Positions 8,460-16,404 of a stretch of 34,347 nucleotides of DNA are shown piece after piece. The stretch is from an uncultured bacterium (GTDB lineage Bacteria > Oederibacteriota > PGYV01 > Palsa-1178). The stretch is taken from the NCBI GenBank assembly GCA_937889595.1, contig CALAOR010000073.1, positions 1 through 34,347 of the forward strand, written 5' to 3'. The notes under the pieces were generated by a model, which made no database searches, had not been told where the DNA came from, and saw only the letters and a program-made list of their open reading frames with translations. Positions within the stretch are counted from its first letter, which is position 1. Each line of letters starts with the position of its first letter. A program made the position numbers and the translations under genes.

Positions 8460-9044
8460 TCATTCCCGCATCAAACCCCAGGTAAGTTCGAGCAGAGCCT
8501 CATAATCCCCTCTATCCGCAAGCTTCATTGATTCCGCATATTTTTTCATAAAATCAGTGTTTTTTATGGTATTGCTGTCCGGCCATGAGGGGCGTTTATG
8601 GCCGGCTGTATAGAGCAGCAGGTCGCCGGCCATCCTTGCGTGACGGAGGTTTCCGCCTTCAAAGGCCCGGATACTGGCCAGGACGTGGTGCAGCCTTACG
8701 CTTTGTTCTATGATATTCATGTGTTTGTTCTGCCAGTGGGCCAGGTCTATGCACAGTTCATATATGCTTTTTGATATCAAATGGCGGTTTAATCCTTCAA
8801 AAAGGTCGCGGCTCCTGTATATACCGGCCCAGGCCCATGTCCTGTCAAACATTTTTTTATGGAGTTTTTGAATGAGTTCAGAAGTAAAAACCCTTTTTTT
8901 AGGCGTGCTGAAAAACAGCCGCTGGGCCTCCAGGATATTACTGGATTCCCATTCATTAAGATCAGAAAGCGTTTTAAGGTGTCCGGGTATAAGGGCGTTG
9001 ATGTTTTTTATCAGCGGCGAGTCAACGATAAGAATATCTTCCAT
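8460..9044 (-). CDS. Mobile mystery protein B: Fic-like protein lacking the catalytic His
   Basis: A 194-residue Fic/Doc-fold protein resembling mobile mystery protein B (TIGR02613). The LHKKMFDRTWAWAGIYR segment precedes the Fic core helix. Fic enzymes transfer AMP or other phosphate groups using HPFxxGNGRxxR. Here residues 126-137 read RAFEGGNLRHAR, so the catalytic His is Arg and the second Gly of GNG is Leu, while the Asn and both downstream Arg remain. The frame is intact, so this may be a binding or pseudo-enzyme form rather than a decayed gene. It lies one base after its Xre partner and is almost certainly cotranscribed with it. Confidence 0.85.
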   Translation of the reverse strand: MEDILIVDSPLIKNINALIPGHLKTLSDLNEWESSNILEAQRLFFSTPKKRVFTSELIQKLHKKMFDRTWAWAGIYRSRDLFEGLNRHLISKSIYELCIDLAHWQNKHMNIIEQSVRLHHVLASIRAFEGGNLRHARMAGDLLLYTAGHKRPSWPDSNTIKNTDFMKKYAESMKLADRGDYEALLELTWGLMRE

Positions 9045-9045
9045 A

Positions 9046-9495
9046 TCAATCTTCCCACAGGCCTGAATTTGGGTTTTCCGCCAGTTCCCGGGCTATTCTG
9101 TCTGTTTCTTTTAATAAGAAGCCTGCCGCGTCCCTGGTGCCCATGGCCATGTTTGAATTGACTGAATACACATAATGCCCGGCCTTAATTTTTGCCCTGC
9201 TTAATACAATATCTTCAAGGCTGTTATCCGAATAAACGCATAAGCCTATCTTTACACCCAAAGCCAGGGCTATTTTTTTAAGCGAGGACAGCCTTGAAGA
9301 GCCGGAATTGCGCTCTATCCTGTCAACAGCCTGTTGGGAAACTCCGAGCAGCCTGGCCAGTTGTTTCTGGGTCATACCCATGCTGGAACGCGTTTCTTTC
9401 AGGCGCTGGCCGATTTCTTCGGCAGTTACTAATTGTTTTTGCGCTATTTTGGCGGAAATCTGTTTTAATTTAAGGAGTTTAAAGCTTTTTGCCAT
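9046..9495 (-). CDS. Mobile mystery protein A: Xre-family regulator
   Basis: A 149-residue DNA-binding protein matching mobile mystery protein A (TIGR02612), the usual partner of mobile mystery protein B. A central Xre helix-turn-helix includes RLKETRSSMGMTQKQLARLL and VSQQAVDRIERNSG. The C-terminal region contains the SVNSNMAMGTRDAAG segment. Its ATG follows GGAGGT by 8 bases. It has its own near-perfect promoter with two operator-like palindromes downstream, so self-repression is likely. The pair behaves like a two-gene toxin-antitoxin-type cassette, but its function is not established. Confidence 0.88.
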   Translation of the reverse strand: MAKSFKLLKLKQISAKIAQKQLVTAEEIGQRLKETRSSMGMTQKQLARLLGVSQQAVDRIERNSGSSRLSSLKKIALALGVKIGLCVYSDNSLEDIVLSRAKIKAGHYVYSVNSNMAMGTRDAAGFLLKETDRIARELAENPNSGLWED

Positions 9496-9515
9496 GATTT
9501 AAGACCTCCAACATT

Positions 9516-9596
9516 ACAAGTTTTATATTGTGTATAATATATTAGTTAACAACTTTAAACTTGTTTAATTATATGCCATTATGTTGTTTTTGTCAA
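9516..9596 (-). promoter_or_regulatory. Promoter with two operator-like palindromes for the mystery A/B pair
   Basis: On the minus strand TTGACA (9591-9596) and TATAAT (9568-9573) are 17 bases apart, a perfect consensus. ACAACTTTAAACTTGT (9549-9564) is palindromic except for one pair and covers the predicted start site. ACAAGTTTTATATTGT (9516-9531) is a second, weaker version in the leader, 33 bases away or about three helical turns. Binding by the Xre protein would block initiation. Confidence 0.7.
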
Positions 9597-9644
9597 TGAT
9601 TACGGCGGTTACACAGATATGCATAGGTGCTGGCGAAAAGCATG

Positions 9645-9805
9645 CCATGTACCTGAACTACTGCGAATGGTACATGGTCCTTAATGACAGGTCGTGTCCG
9701 GCACGGACACGATAAAGAATTTCATGGCTTTATGGGGTATCCCGACAGTTCCCAGTTGATGGGGCGGAAAAGCCTGCAAGGGACGGGCAGCATGATATGC
9801 TGCCC
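9645..9805. repeat. Three successive hairpin-forming palindromes
   Basis: Within the 403-base gap between divergent genes there are three perfect inverted repeats. CCATGTACC (9645-9653) pairs with GGTACATGG (9669-9677). TCGTGTCCG (9692-9700) pairs with CGGACACGA (9704-9712) around a 3-base loop. GGGCAGCAT (9785-9793) pairs with ATGCTGCCC (9797-9805). None is followed by a T tract on the plus strand. They look like remnants of small palindromic repeat elements. No coding sequence is visible between 9600 and 9860. Confidence 0.75.
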
Positions 9806-9864
9806 CTACAAATACAGGCAAATAAATGTCCGTTTCATGTGATTATTTGGTATTAACAAAATAC

Positions 9865-9892
9865 TTGACAAAAACTTTATATATGATAATAT
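9865..9892 (+). promoter_or_regulatory. Promoter of the lipoprotein operon, predicting a leaderless mRNA
   Basis: TTGACA (9865-9870) is followed after 16 bases by TAATAT (9887-9892). The expected start site falls near 9899, exactly at the ATG of the first gene. No Shine-Dalgarno sequence lies between the -10 box and the ATG. Confidence 0.6.
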
Positions 9893-9898
9893 TAATGT

Positions 9899-11230
9899 AT
9901 GACTAAAAACACGACTAACAAAAAGCGCATCACATTAATTATAATTTCTATATTCCTGCTGGCATTCGTTTCCGGCTGCGCCGAATTTGAAGTGGCAGAG
10001 GAAGGCTCGCAGCAGCAAAAGCCCACCACCATTGACGGCTGCCTGAAAGCCGCGCTTTACCCGGATGCCGACGCCATTGTAGAAGCCAACGCCCAGGGAC
10101 AATCCCCGAACGATAAGATCCTGTACCTGTTCGACAAGGGCTCTGTCCAGCAGATAATGGGCAATTATAAGGAAAGCACAAAATACCTTCACCAGGCTGA
10201 AGATCTTATTGATACGCTGTACACCAAATCGGTAACCGCTGAGGTCAGTTCTTTCCTCACCAATGACCTGGCCCTGCCTTATGAGGGCGAGGACTTTGAG
10301 CAGGTAATGGTAAATGTGGTAAAGGCTCTTAATTACATGTACCAGGGCGATTTTAACGGAGCCAGGGTGGAAGTGAAGAAAACAAACAACCGGCTGCTTC
10401 AGATATCGGATAAAATGGAAGGCAAGAATGAATATAAGGAAGACGCGTTCGCCAGGTACATATCGGCTTTCTGCTATGAGGCAAACGGCGAATTAAACGA
10501 CGCATATATTGATTATAAAAAGTCCCTTGAAGCATACGAACAGTACAATGCAAATTACGGCATTCCCGTATCTGATGTGATAAAGAAGGACCTTTTACGC
10601 CTTTCCGAATCCCTGCATTTCTCCGAGCAGTATGACGCTTACAAGGAAAAATTCGGTTTCATGCCCTATACAAAGCAGGCTGACATGAATGGAAAAGGGG
10701 AAGTATTACTTGTCATATACGACGGCCAGGCGCCGGACAAGCTGGACAATGAGGAAGCGACACCGTATTTCAAGGACAAGGGTTCTTATGTGACCTCGGT
10801 CGAGGTGACCACCGAGGAGGACAACAGGTACACAAGCTATGTGTCCGAAGACATTACGCAGATAGCCATAAAAAATCTCGCGCAGAAAATGGACCTGATA
10901 CAGGCGAAAAATCTCGCGAGGGGTGTGGTGAAGGAAGTCGTGGGTGAAGTGGCAAAACAGGGGTTAAAGGAAGTCCTGAAAAACGTTCCGTTCGGGGAAT
11001 TTTTCGGCAATGCCGTGGTTGATGCCGTGAAGAAGGACTCTGAAAAAGCGGATATAAGGAGCTGGAAAACCCTTCCCGGAAGGTTCCAGCTTGTGCGGTT
11101 CCCTGTATCGGGTACGCAGCTGGTAAAGATAAAGATGAACATGAAGGATGGGTCACAGAGGGAAAAGATAATAAAGGTAAAACTGAAGGCCGGGGCGAAA
11201 AAAGCCATACCGGTATATTGTTTCCAATGA
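9899..11230 (+). CDS. TPR-like lipoprotein of the COG3014 type
   Basis: A 443-residue predicted lipoprotein. An N-terminal signal peptide has a Lys/Arg region, a hydrophobic core and the lipobox FVSGC near residues 24-28. The mature part contains helical repeat-like segments such as YLFDKGSVQQIMGNYKESTK and the YISAFCYEANGELNDAYIDY pair. The C-terminal domain has KKDSEKADIRSWKTLPGRF, a pattern I associate with the uncharacterised COG3014 family. It is probably anchored in the outer membrane facing the periplasm. No ribosome binding site precedes the ATG. It overlaps the reading region of the next gene and heads a three-gene envelope operon. Confidence 0.75.
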   Translation: MTKNTTNKKRITLIIISIFLLAFVSGCAEFEVAEEGSQQQKPTTIDGCLKAALYPDADAIVEANAQGQSPNDKILYLFDKGSVQQIMGNYKESTKYLHQAEDLIDTLYTKSVTAEVSSFLTNDLALPYEGEDFEQVMVNVVKALNYMYQGDFNGARVEVKKTNNRLLQISDKMEGKNEYKEDAFARYISAFCYEANGELNDAYIDYKKSLEAYEQYNANYGIPVSDVIKKDLLRLSESLHFSEQYDAYKEKFGFMPYTKQADMNGKGEVLLVIYDGQAPDKLDNEEATPYFKDKGSYVTSVEVTTEEDNRYTSYVSEDITQIAIKNLAQKMDLIQAKNLARGVVKEVVGEVAKQGLKEVLKNVPFGEFFGNAVVDAVKKDSEKADIRSWKTLPGRFQLVRFPVSGTQLVKIKMNMKDGSQREKIIKVKLKAGAKKAIPVYCFQ

Positions 11231-11238
11231 GGAAAATG

Positions 11239-12102
11239 ATGAAAAAAGTTTTTATAATGCCGCTTCTATTTGTGCTTGTTTTTGCGTGCGTGTTGCAGGC
11301 GGCAAAAAAAGATAACGCAGAGCCGGAGCCAACTGCAGCCGTAACAGCGACTGCGCAGCCAACGGCAACAGCCGTGGCTTTTACCGACAGGATCGATTTC
11401 ACCGCTGCTGCGGGCGGGTTCACGCAGGTGTCAGGCCCGGCGCCGGCTGTGTCGCAGGAGCAAGCGCAGTCCGACGACCAGCAGGAAAAGGACAACGGGA
11501 GCGCATTGGGAACATTGTTCAGCGGCGGGGCAAAGAAAAAGAGTGCAAAGGCCGCCGCTGCTGCAATCAGACAGAAAGCCGAACCCACAGTCCCCGAGGC
11601 AATGGGTTTTACATTTGACCTTATGAGCATACCGCGCAGCACGATCGACCCGTTTGACCTGGACCTTTCATTTGCGCTTGTGTTCGGCGATTACGGCAAC
11701 TTCGGGCTGGATGCCATTTATTACCTGCAGTTCCTTTCGACCGATCCATATTTCGGGGGAACAGTCGGGCTCGACCTGGCATTTGACATTTTTCCGTTGG
11801 GGAATTCACCGTGCGGGCCGTACATCGGGCCCGTACTGGGCGGCAGGATGTACATTTTTGACCCCGATATTTCGGGCGCCGTAGTCACGGGCGCGAATGC
11901 AGGTTACAGGCTGAACCTGGGCGGTTTTATAATTGATGCCGGGGTAATATATGACGCGATCTTTACGTTCAATGATAAAGTGAAGAGCCCGATAAACGAC
12001 TTCCAGTTCCAGTTAAGCATAGGCGGTTTTTTAGAGCAGACCACGCCTGAAATGATCAAGGCAAAACAGCAGGGCGAAAAACCGCAGGGGGGTAAAAAAT
12101 GA
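11239..12102 (+). CDS. Secreted envelope protein, probable outer-membrane beta-barrel
   Basis: A 287-residue protein with a signal peptide (KKVFIMPLLFVLVFACVLQA). A low-complexity Ala/Thr/Pro linker follows, then a C-terminal half of alternating hydrophobic and polar strands rich in Gly, Tyr and Phe (for example FGLDAIYYLQF and NAGYRLNLGGFIIDAG). That pattern suggests a small beta-barrel. The ATG at 11239 is chosen over 11227 and 11236 because GAGGA then lies 5 bases upstream. Function is unknown. It is coupled to the preceding lipoprotein gene and overlaps the next gene by four bases. Confidence 0.65.
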   Translation: MKKVFIMPLLFVLVFACVLQAAKKDNAEPEPTAAVTATAQPTATAVAFTDRIDFTAAAGGFTQVSGPAPAVSQEQAQSDDQQEKDNGSALGTLFSGGAKKKSAKAAAAAIRQKAEPTVPEAMGFTFDLMSIPRSTIDPFDLDLSFALVFGDYGNFGLDAIYYLQFLSTDPYFGGTVGLDLAFDIFPLGNSPCGPYIGPVLGGRMYIFDPDISGAVVTGANAGYRLNLGGFIIDAGVIYDAIFTFNDKVKSPINDFQFQLSIGGFLEQTTPEMIKAKQQGEKPQGGKK

Positions 12103-12629
12103 AGATCAAACATATACTGGTTATCCTGGCGGCATTTTTCACGGTGTTTTCGAATGCCGCATGCAGGAGGGTTACTCCGCATGACGTTTTCCTTCCCGAC
12201 CCGAACTGCAAAAAGCTCGGGTATTATTCCAGCAATTACACGAATTACCATTACGGGTATTACATTTATTCTATGGACGCGACACTGGATACTGCGGCAA
12301 CAATTACATCCATAAGCGCCGATATAAAAGGAAGCAATACGGCAATCGCGGCTATATATGACAATTCTTTATATCTGATAGCGCAGTCAGCCCAGACATC
12401 GGTAAGCGATGGATGGAATAAAATTGAAATCCCCGCGACTATGCTGCAGCCGGGCACTTACAGGCTGGCGATAGCGACTATAAATGACTCAAGTTCAGGG
12501 ATCAGGTCAGAATCAGGGAAAGGCATGAGGTACGCTACAAGTTATTCTTTTGGAAGCGCGCCTTTGAGCATAGACAGTAGTTCTCCCGGGAACTACGCAC
12601 TCCTTCTTTACGGCAATTACTGCCCGTAG
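12099..12629 (+). CDS. Small putative lipoprotein
   Basis: A 176-residue protein that I do not recognise. It has an N-terminal signal peptide ending in a possible lipobox (SNAAC, Cys at residue 21). The mature part is Ser/Thr/Tyr-rich and predicted mostly beta, with segments such as DGWNKIEIPATMLQPGTYRLA that resemble a jelly-roll or carbohydrate-binding-type sandwich. Its ATG overlaps the TGA of the previous gene (ATGA), a sign of coupled translation, and a GGGGGG-rich ribosome site precedes it. It closes the lipoprotein operon. Confidence 0.65.
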   Translation: MKIKHILVILAAFFTVFSNAACRRVTPHDVFLPDPNCKKLGYYSSNYTNYHYGYYIYSMDATLDTAATITSISADIKGSNTAIAAIYDNSLYLIAQSAQTSVSDGWNKIEIPATMLQPGTYRLAIATINDSSSGIRSESGKGMRYATSYSFGSAPLSIDSSSPGNYALLLYGNYCP

Positions 12630-12671
12630 TTTAACTTTAAACTCTAAACCCCAGCCCATTTAACAATATTA

Positions 12672-12693
12672 ACCCGGCCCTATCGCGGGTTTT
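12672..12693 (+). terminator. Weak intrinsic terminator candidate
   Basis: ACCCG (12672-12676) can pair with CGGGT (12686-12690), followed by a short T run. A second small hairpin, TATCAC with GTGATA, follows at 12704-12724. The stems are short, so termination strength is uncertain. Confidence 0.35.
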
Positions 12694-12804
12694 GTATCAG
12701 GTCTATCACGTTTTTCGGGTGATATTAATAACTTTAAATCCTCCCGTTTATTTGTTAAAATAACAGGGTAATTGTTTTGCCTTTAAAAACCGCGGGGAGT
12801 GGCA

Positions 12805-13602
12805 ATGGAAAACCAGGAAACAGACTTGAGCAGCGCAAAACACAAAGAGTGGGAAAACACCCAGCTGCAGTGGGATGACACCGATTTTCTGAACATAACC
12901 GCGACCGCGCTTATGAAAATAAAGTGGAAAAGGCTTAACCTGAAGATATCCGAAATAATAGAAAAAGAAGTCTTGAAAAAAAACGAATATATAAGCCTGC
13001 TGGACATCGGCGCCGGCCGCGGGGAATACTACAGGCAGGTGCAGCCAATGCTGAAGAAATACACCGGGATAGAGCCGTCGCACCAGATGCTCAAAGACGA
13101 ACTCGGGGCCGAGAATTTTGAGCTTAAAAGGGGATGCGGCGAGGAGATCCAGTATGCAAATGAATATGAAGTCTGTCTCTTAAAAGAAGTCCTTGACCAC
13201 ACGTATGACCCGGAAAAAGTGATAAAGAACGCGTATGCCGCGCTTAAGGAAAACGGGATCTTGATAGTGTCGCTTACGAACAAGGACGCTTTTTATAAAC
13301 TCATCTTCAAAGGTTACGCGAAAAAACTTGAAATTGAACACAAGGACCATCTGTATAATTTTAACCCGGCGGAAATAAAGGAACTCATGGTAAAGGCCGG
13401 TTTTACAATTGAAAATAATATTTCGATCAATTACCTGAAAATGCCGAAGTTTATCGAGAATATTTTCGGTTCTTTTCCGGAAAAACTTGTATACCTCAAG
13501 CTTGACCTGATCGACGGATTTTTGTCCGCTATTCTGCCGGGAAAAGGCGGAGGGTTTATAATTACCGGAAGGAAAACGCCGTCCGAAAGCGTCAAGCCAT
13601 GA
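12805..13602 (+). CDS. SAM-dependent methyltransferase (class I)
   Basis: A 265-residue class I methyltransferase. Motif I appears as LLDIGAGRGEYY near residue 70, followed by the acidic GIEPS at the end of the next strand. An LKEVLDH segment and an ENGILIVSL strand complete the usual Rossmann-like core. It may methylate a sugar or lipid in the adjacent glycan pathway; the substrate cannot be read from sequence. The ATG at 12805 follows GGGGAG by 5 bases, and an in-frame GTG lies six bases earlier. It overlaps the next glycosyltransferase gene by four bases. Confidence 0.8.
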   Translation: MENQETDLSSAKHKEWENTQLQWDDTDFLNITATALMKIKWKRLNLKISEIIEKEVLKKNEYISLLDIGAGRGEYYRQVQPMLKKYTGIEPSHQMLKDELGAENFELKRGCGEEIQYANEYEVCLLKEVLDHTYDPEKVIKNAYAALKENGILIVSLTNKDAFYKLIFKGYAKKLEIEHKDHLYNFNPAEIKELMVKAGFTIENNISINYLKMPKFIENIFGSFPEKLVYLKLDLIDGFLSAILPGKGGGFIITGRKTPSESVKP

Positions 13603-14756
13603 TAATCGGGATAGACGGCAGGATTATTTTCAAGCGCGGAGTGGGCCGTTATATAGAAAATCTCGTTAAAAATCTCCTGGAAGTCGACAAAACAAACCAA
13701 TATATAGTCTATCTTGACAGGCGTTCTACCCTGAAAGAATACATGGACCAAAAAAATTGCAGGTTTAAAAGGCTTAACACGGACAGCGCGCTTTTTTACG
13801 AGCAGTTATTGCTGCCTGCCCAGGCAGCTGAAGACAAAGTTGACGTGCTGCACGGGACCGATAATAAGCTTCCTTACATATACCCTTTTTACCGTGGAAA
13901 AAAAGTGGTTACCATACACGATACAATGTTCATCAGGCCGCTTGCCAAGGCGATAGCAAAACCCACCTTAAAACAACGCGCTGTCGACGCCTATAATAAG
14001 TTCTCGATCCCCATGTCAGGAAGGGCAGCCGACCATATAATAACCGTTTCCGATTATTCAAAAGCGGACATCATAAAAAACGTGCACGCGAAGCCGGAAA
14101 AAATAACCGTGATAAAAGAAGCTGTTGACAAAAAGTACCGCGTCATAAAGGATGAAAAGAAACTCAATGCTGTCAGGGCAAAATTCTCGGTCACAAAACC
14201 GTTTGTGCTCATGAGCGCGGCATCGGACACCAGGAAAAACACCATACGCTCGCTTGAGGCTTTCAACATGTTCAACCATATGACGGAGTTCAAGTACCAG
14301 CTTGTGATAACTTCCATAGGCAAGGCGGAAATGGCAACCACGAACATCGCGGAAAAAATCCGGGAGTTAAATCTTGAAAAATACGTTATAATAACCGAGT
14401 ACGTAGCCGAGGAGGACATGATACTGCTTTATAACGCGGCTTTTCTGTTTTTGTTCCCTTCCATGTGGGAAGGGTTCGGCCTGCAGGTGCTTGAGGCTTT
14501 TTCCTGCGGCCTGCCGGTCGTGACGTCGAATAACACCTCGCTTGCCGAAGTGGCAGGCGACGGCGCGCAGCTTATAGACCCATACTCGGTGGAGGACATA
14601 GTTCACGGGCTCTCTGAAGTCGAGAAGAGCGCCGCAAAACGCGACGCGCTCGTGGAAAAAGGGTTCAAACAGGTTGAAAAATTTTCGTGGAAAGACACTG
14701 CACAGGAGACGCTGAAAATATATGAAAAAGTTAAGGCTGCCGGAAATAAGAAATAA
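13599..14756 (+). CDS. Family 4 glycosyltransferase
   Basis: A 385-residue GT-B glycosyltransferase. The N-terminal half carries the GRYIENLVKNLL and VTIHDTMF segments. The C-terminal half carries the donor site FPSMWEGFGLQVLEAFSCG with the EX7E motif, followed by VVTSNNTSLAEVAGDGA. GT4 enzymes use nucleotide sugars at the cytoplasmic face to extend polysaccharides or glycolipids. It starts with ATG overlapping the TGA of the methyltransferase gene, and its end overlaps the next membrane protein gene by 35 bases, so the block is tightly coupled. Confidence 0.92.
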   Translation: MIIGIDGRIIFKRGVGRYIENLVKNLLEVDKTNQYIVYLDRRSTLKEYMDQKNCRFKRLNTDSALFYEQLLLPAQAAEDKVDVLHGTDNKLPYIYPFYRGKKVVTIHDTMFIRPLAKAIAKPTLKQRAVDAYNKFSIPMSGRAADHIITVSDYSKADIIKNVHAKPEKITVIKEAVDKKYRVIKDEKKLNAVRAKFSVTKPFVLMSAASDTRKNTIRSLEAFNMFNHMTEFKYQLVITSIGKAEMATTNIAEKIRELNLEKYVIITEYVAEEDMILLYNAAFLFLFPSMWEGFGLQVLEAFSCGLPVVTSNNTSLAEVAGDGAQLIDPYSVEDIVHGLSEVEKSAAKRDALVEKGFKQVEKFSWKDTAQETLKIYEKVKAAGNKK

Positions 14757-16296
14757 GGGAAATGTAATACTTTACGCGTGCATACTCACCGGGATCGTCC
14801 TGAGATTTTTACGGCTCGGCATGCACCCGATCACCGCGGCGGAATACTCGTCTGTTAATTTTTCGCAGGGCCTGAACCTTCTGCAGGTTATATTAAATAA
14901 TGCCGCAAATAACAATGAGGCGCCGCTTTACTACCTGATAACTTACATCTGGACCTTTGTCTTCGGCGTATCCGAAATATCCGTAAGGCTGCTTCCGGCA
15001 ATATCCGGGATAGCGTGCATTTTTATAGTTAACAAGCTCACGCGCAGTTTTTATTCGGAAAAAGTAAGCGTTATTGCAACGTCGCTTTTCGCCCTGAGCC
15101 CGTTCCAAATCTATTATTCCCAGCAGTCGGGGGAAAACACCATGCTGCTCATTGCCATGCTTCTTATGGTCTATTACTTCATGCTGTCGGTAAAATACAA
15201 CAGCTTTGTGATCGGGCCGTTCACCTTCTGGGCCATAGCATCCCTGTACTGCGGCCATATGAGCCTGGTGCTGCTTTTGATCCTGAACATAATACTTTTT
15301 ATAAGGTACAAGGAGGAAATAAGGATAAACCTCTGGATAAGGTCGCAGATATTCATATTAACGGCATGGCTGCCTCTTTTAATTTATTTCATAAAGGGAA
15401 ATATGACGCTTCCGCTTCACCCCGGGGAAAATATATTCCTGGCTCCGCTGATGTCGCTTAAGAACCTGCTTTTGGGTTATACCATAGACTATAACTTTCT
15501 TACCATAATAGTGATCGCCGGCGCTTCGCTCTTCCTTTTGATCGGGGTCATAACATGCAGGACCGTCAAGGAAAAGAGGATGACCGACATCATGAGCCTT
15601 GTCATGTTCTTGATGGTCATTTTAATGTGGCTGGGCGCGCTGCTTAAGCGCAATATATATGCGGATTCAGGCCTTTTAATCGCCGGAGTCATGCTGATAA
15701 TTATATTATCCATTGGCATTTCCCATCTCTCAAGGGATGGCATGGTCCTTTTTGCAATTATCACCCTTACCTTTTTTTCTATTTCCATTTACAGCTACTT
15801 TGCCGGAAAAAAATGGCAGGCCGTGGATTACAGGCCGTTGTATATGGAGGCCATGCGTGGATTTAAGGACAACGGCGTAATTATCCACACGGAACCCGGC
15901 TCTTACGGGCCTTTTGAATTCTATAATAGGCTGGTATATAAAAGGAATTTTTCCGACAGATTTTACGGAAACGCGCCCGGATTTAAAGGCAACGTCGGTG
16001 TGCGTGACAAATGGAGAAAAGCAAAGCAGTTCTTAAGCGAAAAAGCCGGGTTGGACATATATGCCGGTTATGATAAAAATCTGCTAAGCCAGGAGGAATT
16101 AAAGGCAAAGGCAGCTTCATACAGCAGGGTTTTTTTTGTAGTTGAAAACACTGTTGGGGCTGAAAAACTTTACGCGCAGGATAAAATTCCGGACAGGCCA
16201 GATCCTGAAAAAATAAAGTGGATCAGGGACTACTTCAGGGTAGGAAATAAGACGGCTGTTCCGGGGTGCGATATGTATACGCTTGAGCGCAAATAG
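14722..16296 (+). CDS. GT-C fold membrane glycosyltransferase (GT39/PMT-like)
   Basis: A 524-residue multi-pass membrane protein with about ten hydrophobic segments and a soluble C-terminal domain. The first periplasmic loop (GMHPITAAEYSS) sits where GT39/PMT_2 enzymes carry the catalytic Asp-Glu pair; here it reads AAE, with Ala where Asp is expected. A PLYYLITYIW segment follows, also typical. These enzymes transfer sugars from polyprenyl phosphate to lipid or protein outside the cytoplasm. Activity is uncertain given the altered loop. The start lies within the end of the GT4 gene, with a GGAG about 13 bases upstream. Confidence 0.7.
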   Translation: MKKLRLPEIRNKGNVILYACILTGIVLRFLRLGMHPITAAEYSSVNFSQGLNLLQVILNNAANNNEAPLYYLITYIWTFVFGVSEISVRLLPAISGIACIFIVNKLTRSFYSEKVSVIATSLFALSPFQIYYSQQSGENTMLLIAMLLMVYYFMLSVKYNSFVIGPFTFWAIASLYCGHMSLVLLLILNIILFIRYKEEIRINLWIRSQIFILTAWLPLLIYFIKGNMTLPLHPGENIFLAPLMSLKNLLLGYTIDYNFLTIIVIAGASLFLLIGVITCRTVKEKRMTDIMSLVMFLMVILMWLGALLKRNIYADSGLLIAGVMLIIILSIGISHLSRDGMVLFAIITLTFFSISIYSYFAGKKWQAVDYRPLYMEAMRGFKDNGVIIHTEPGSYGPFEFYNRLVYKRNFSDRFYGNAPGFKGNVGVRDKWRKAKQFLSEKAGLDIYAGYDKNLLSQEELKAKAASYSRVFFVVENTVGAEKLYAQDKIPDRPDPEKIKWIRDYFRVGNKTAVPGCDMYTLERK

Positions 16297-16318
16297 AGGC
16301 AATTATTAATTGTGCATA

Positions 16319-16383
16319 TTTACAGGGTTTTCCGACAGTATCAAAATAACATGAAAATTATGGAACGCTCCGGATAATCCGGA
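16319..16383 (+). promoter_or_regulatory. Possible promoter plus perfect 15-bp palindrome
   Basis: TTTACA (16319-16324) and CAAAAT (16342-16347) are 17 bases apart, a moderate promoter. TCCGGATAATCCGGA (16369-16383) is a perfect palindrome with one central base, ten bases before the Shine-Dalgarno sequence. It is too tight for a hairpin loop, so an operator is more likely. Confidence 0.4.
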
Positions 16384-16404
16384 ACATATTACCAAGGAGA
16401 TAAA

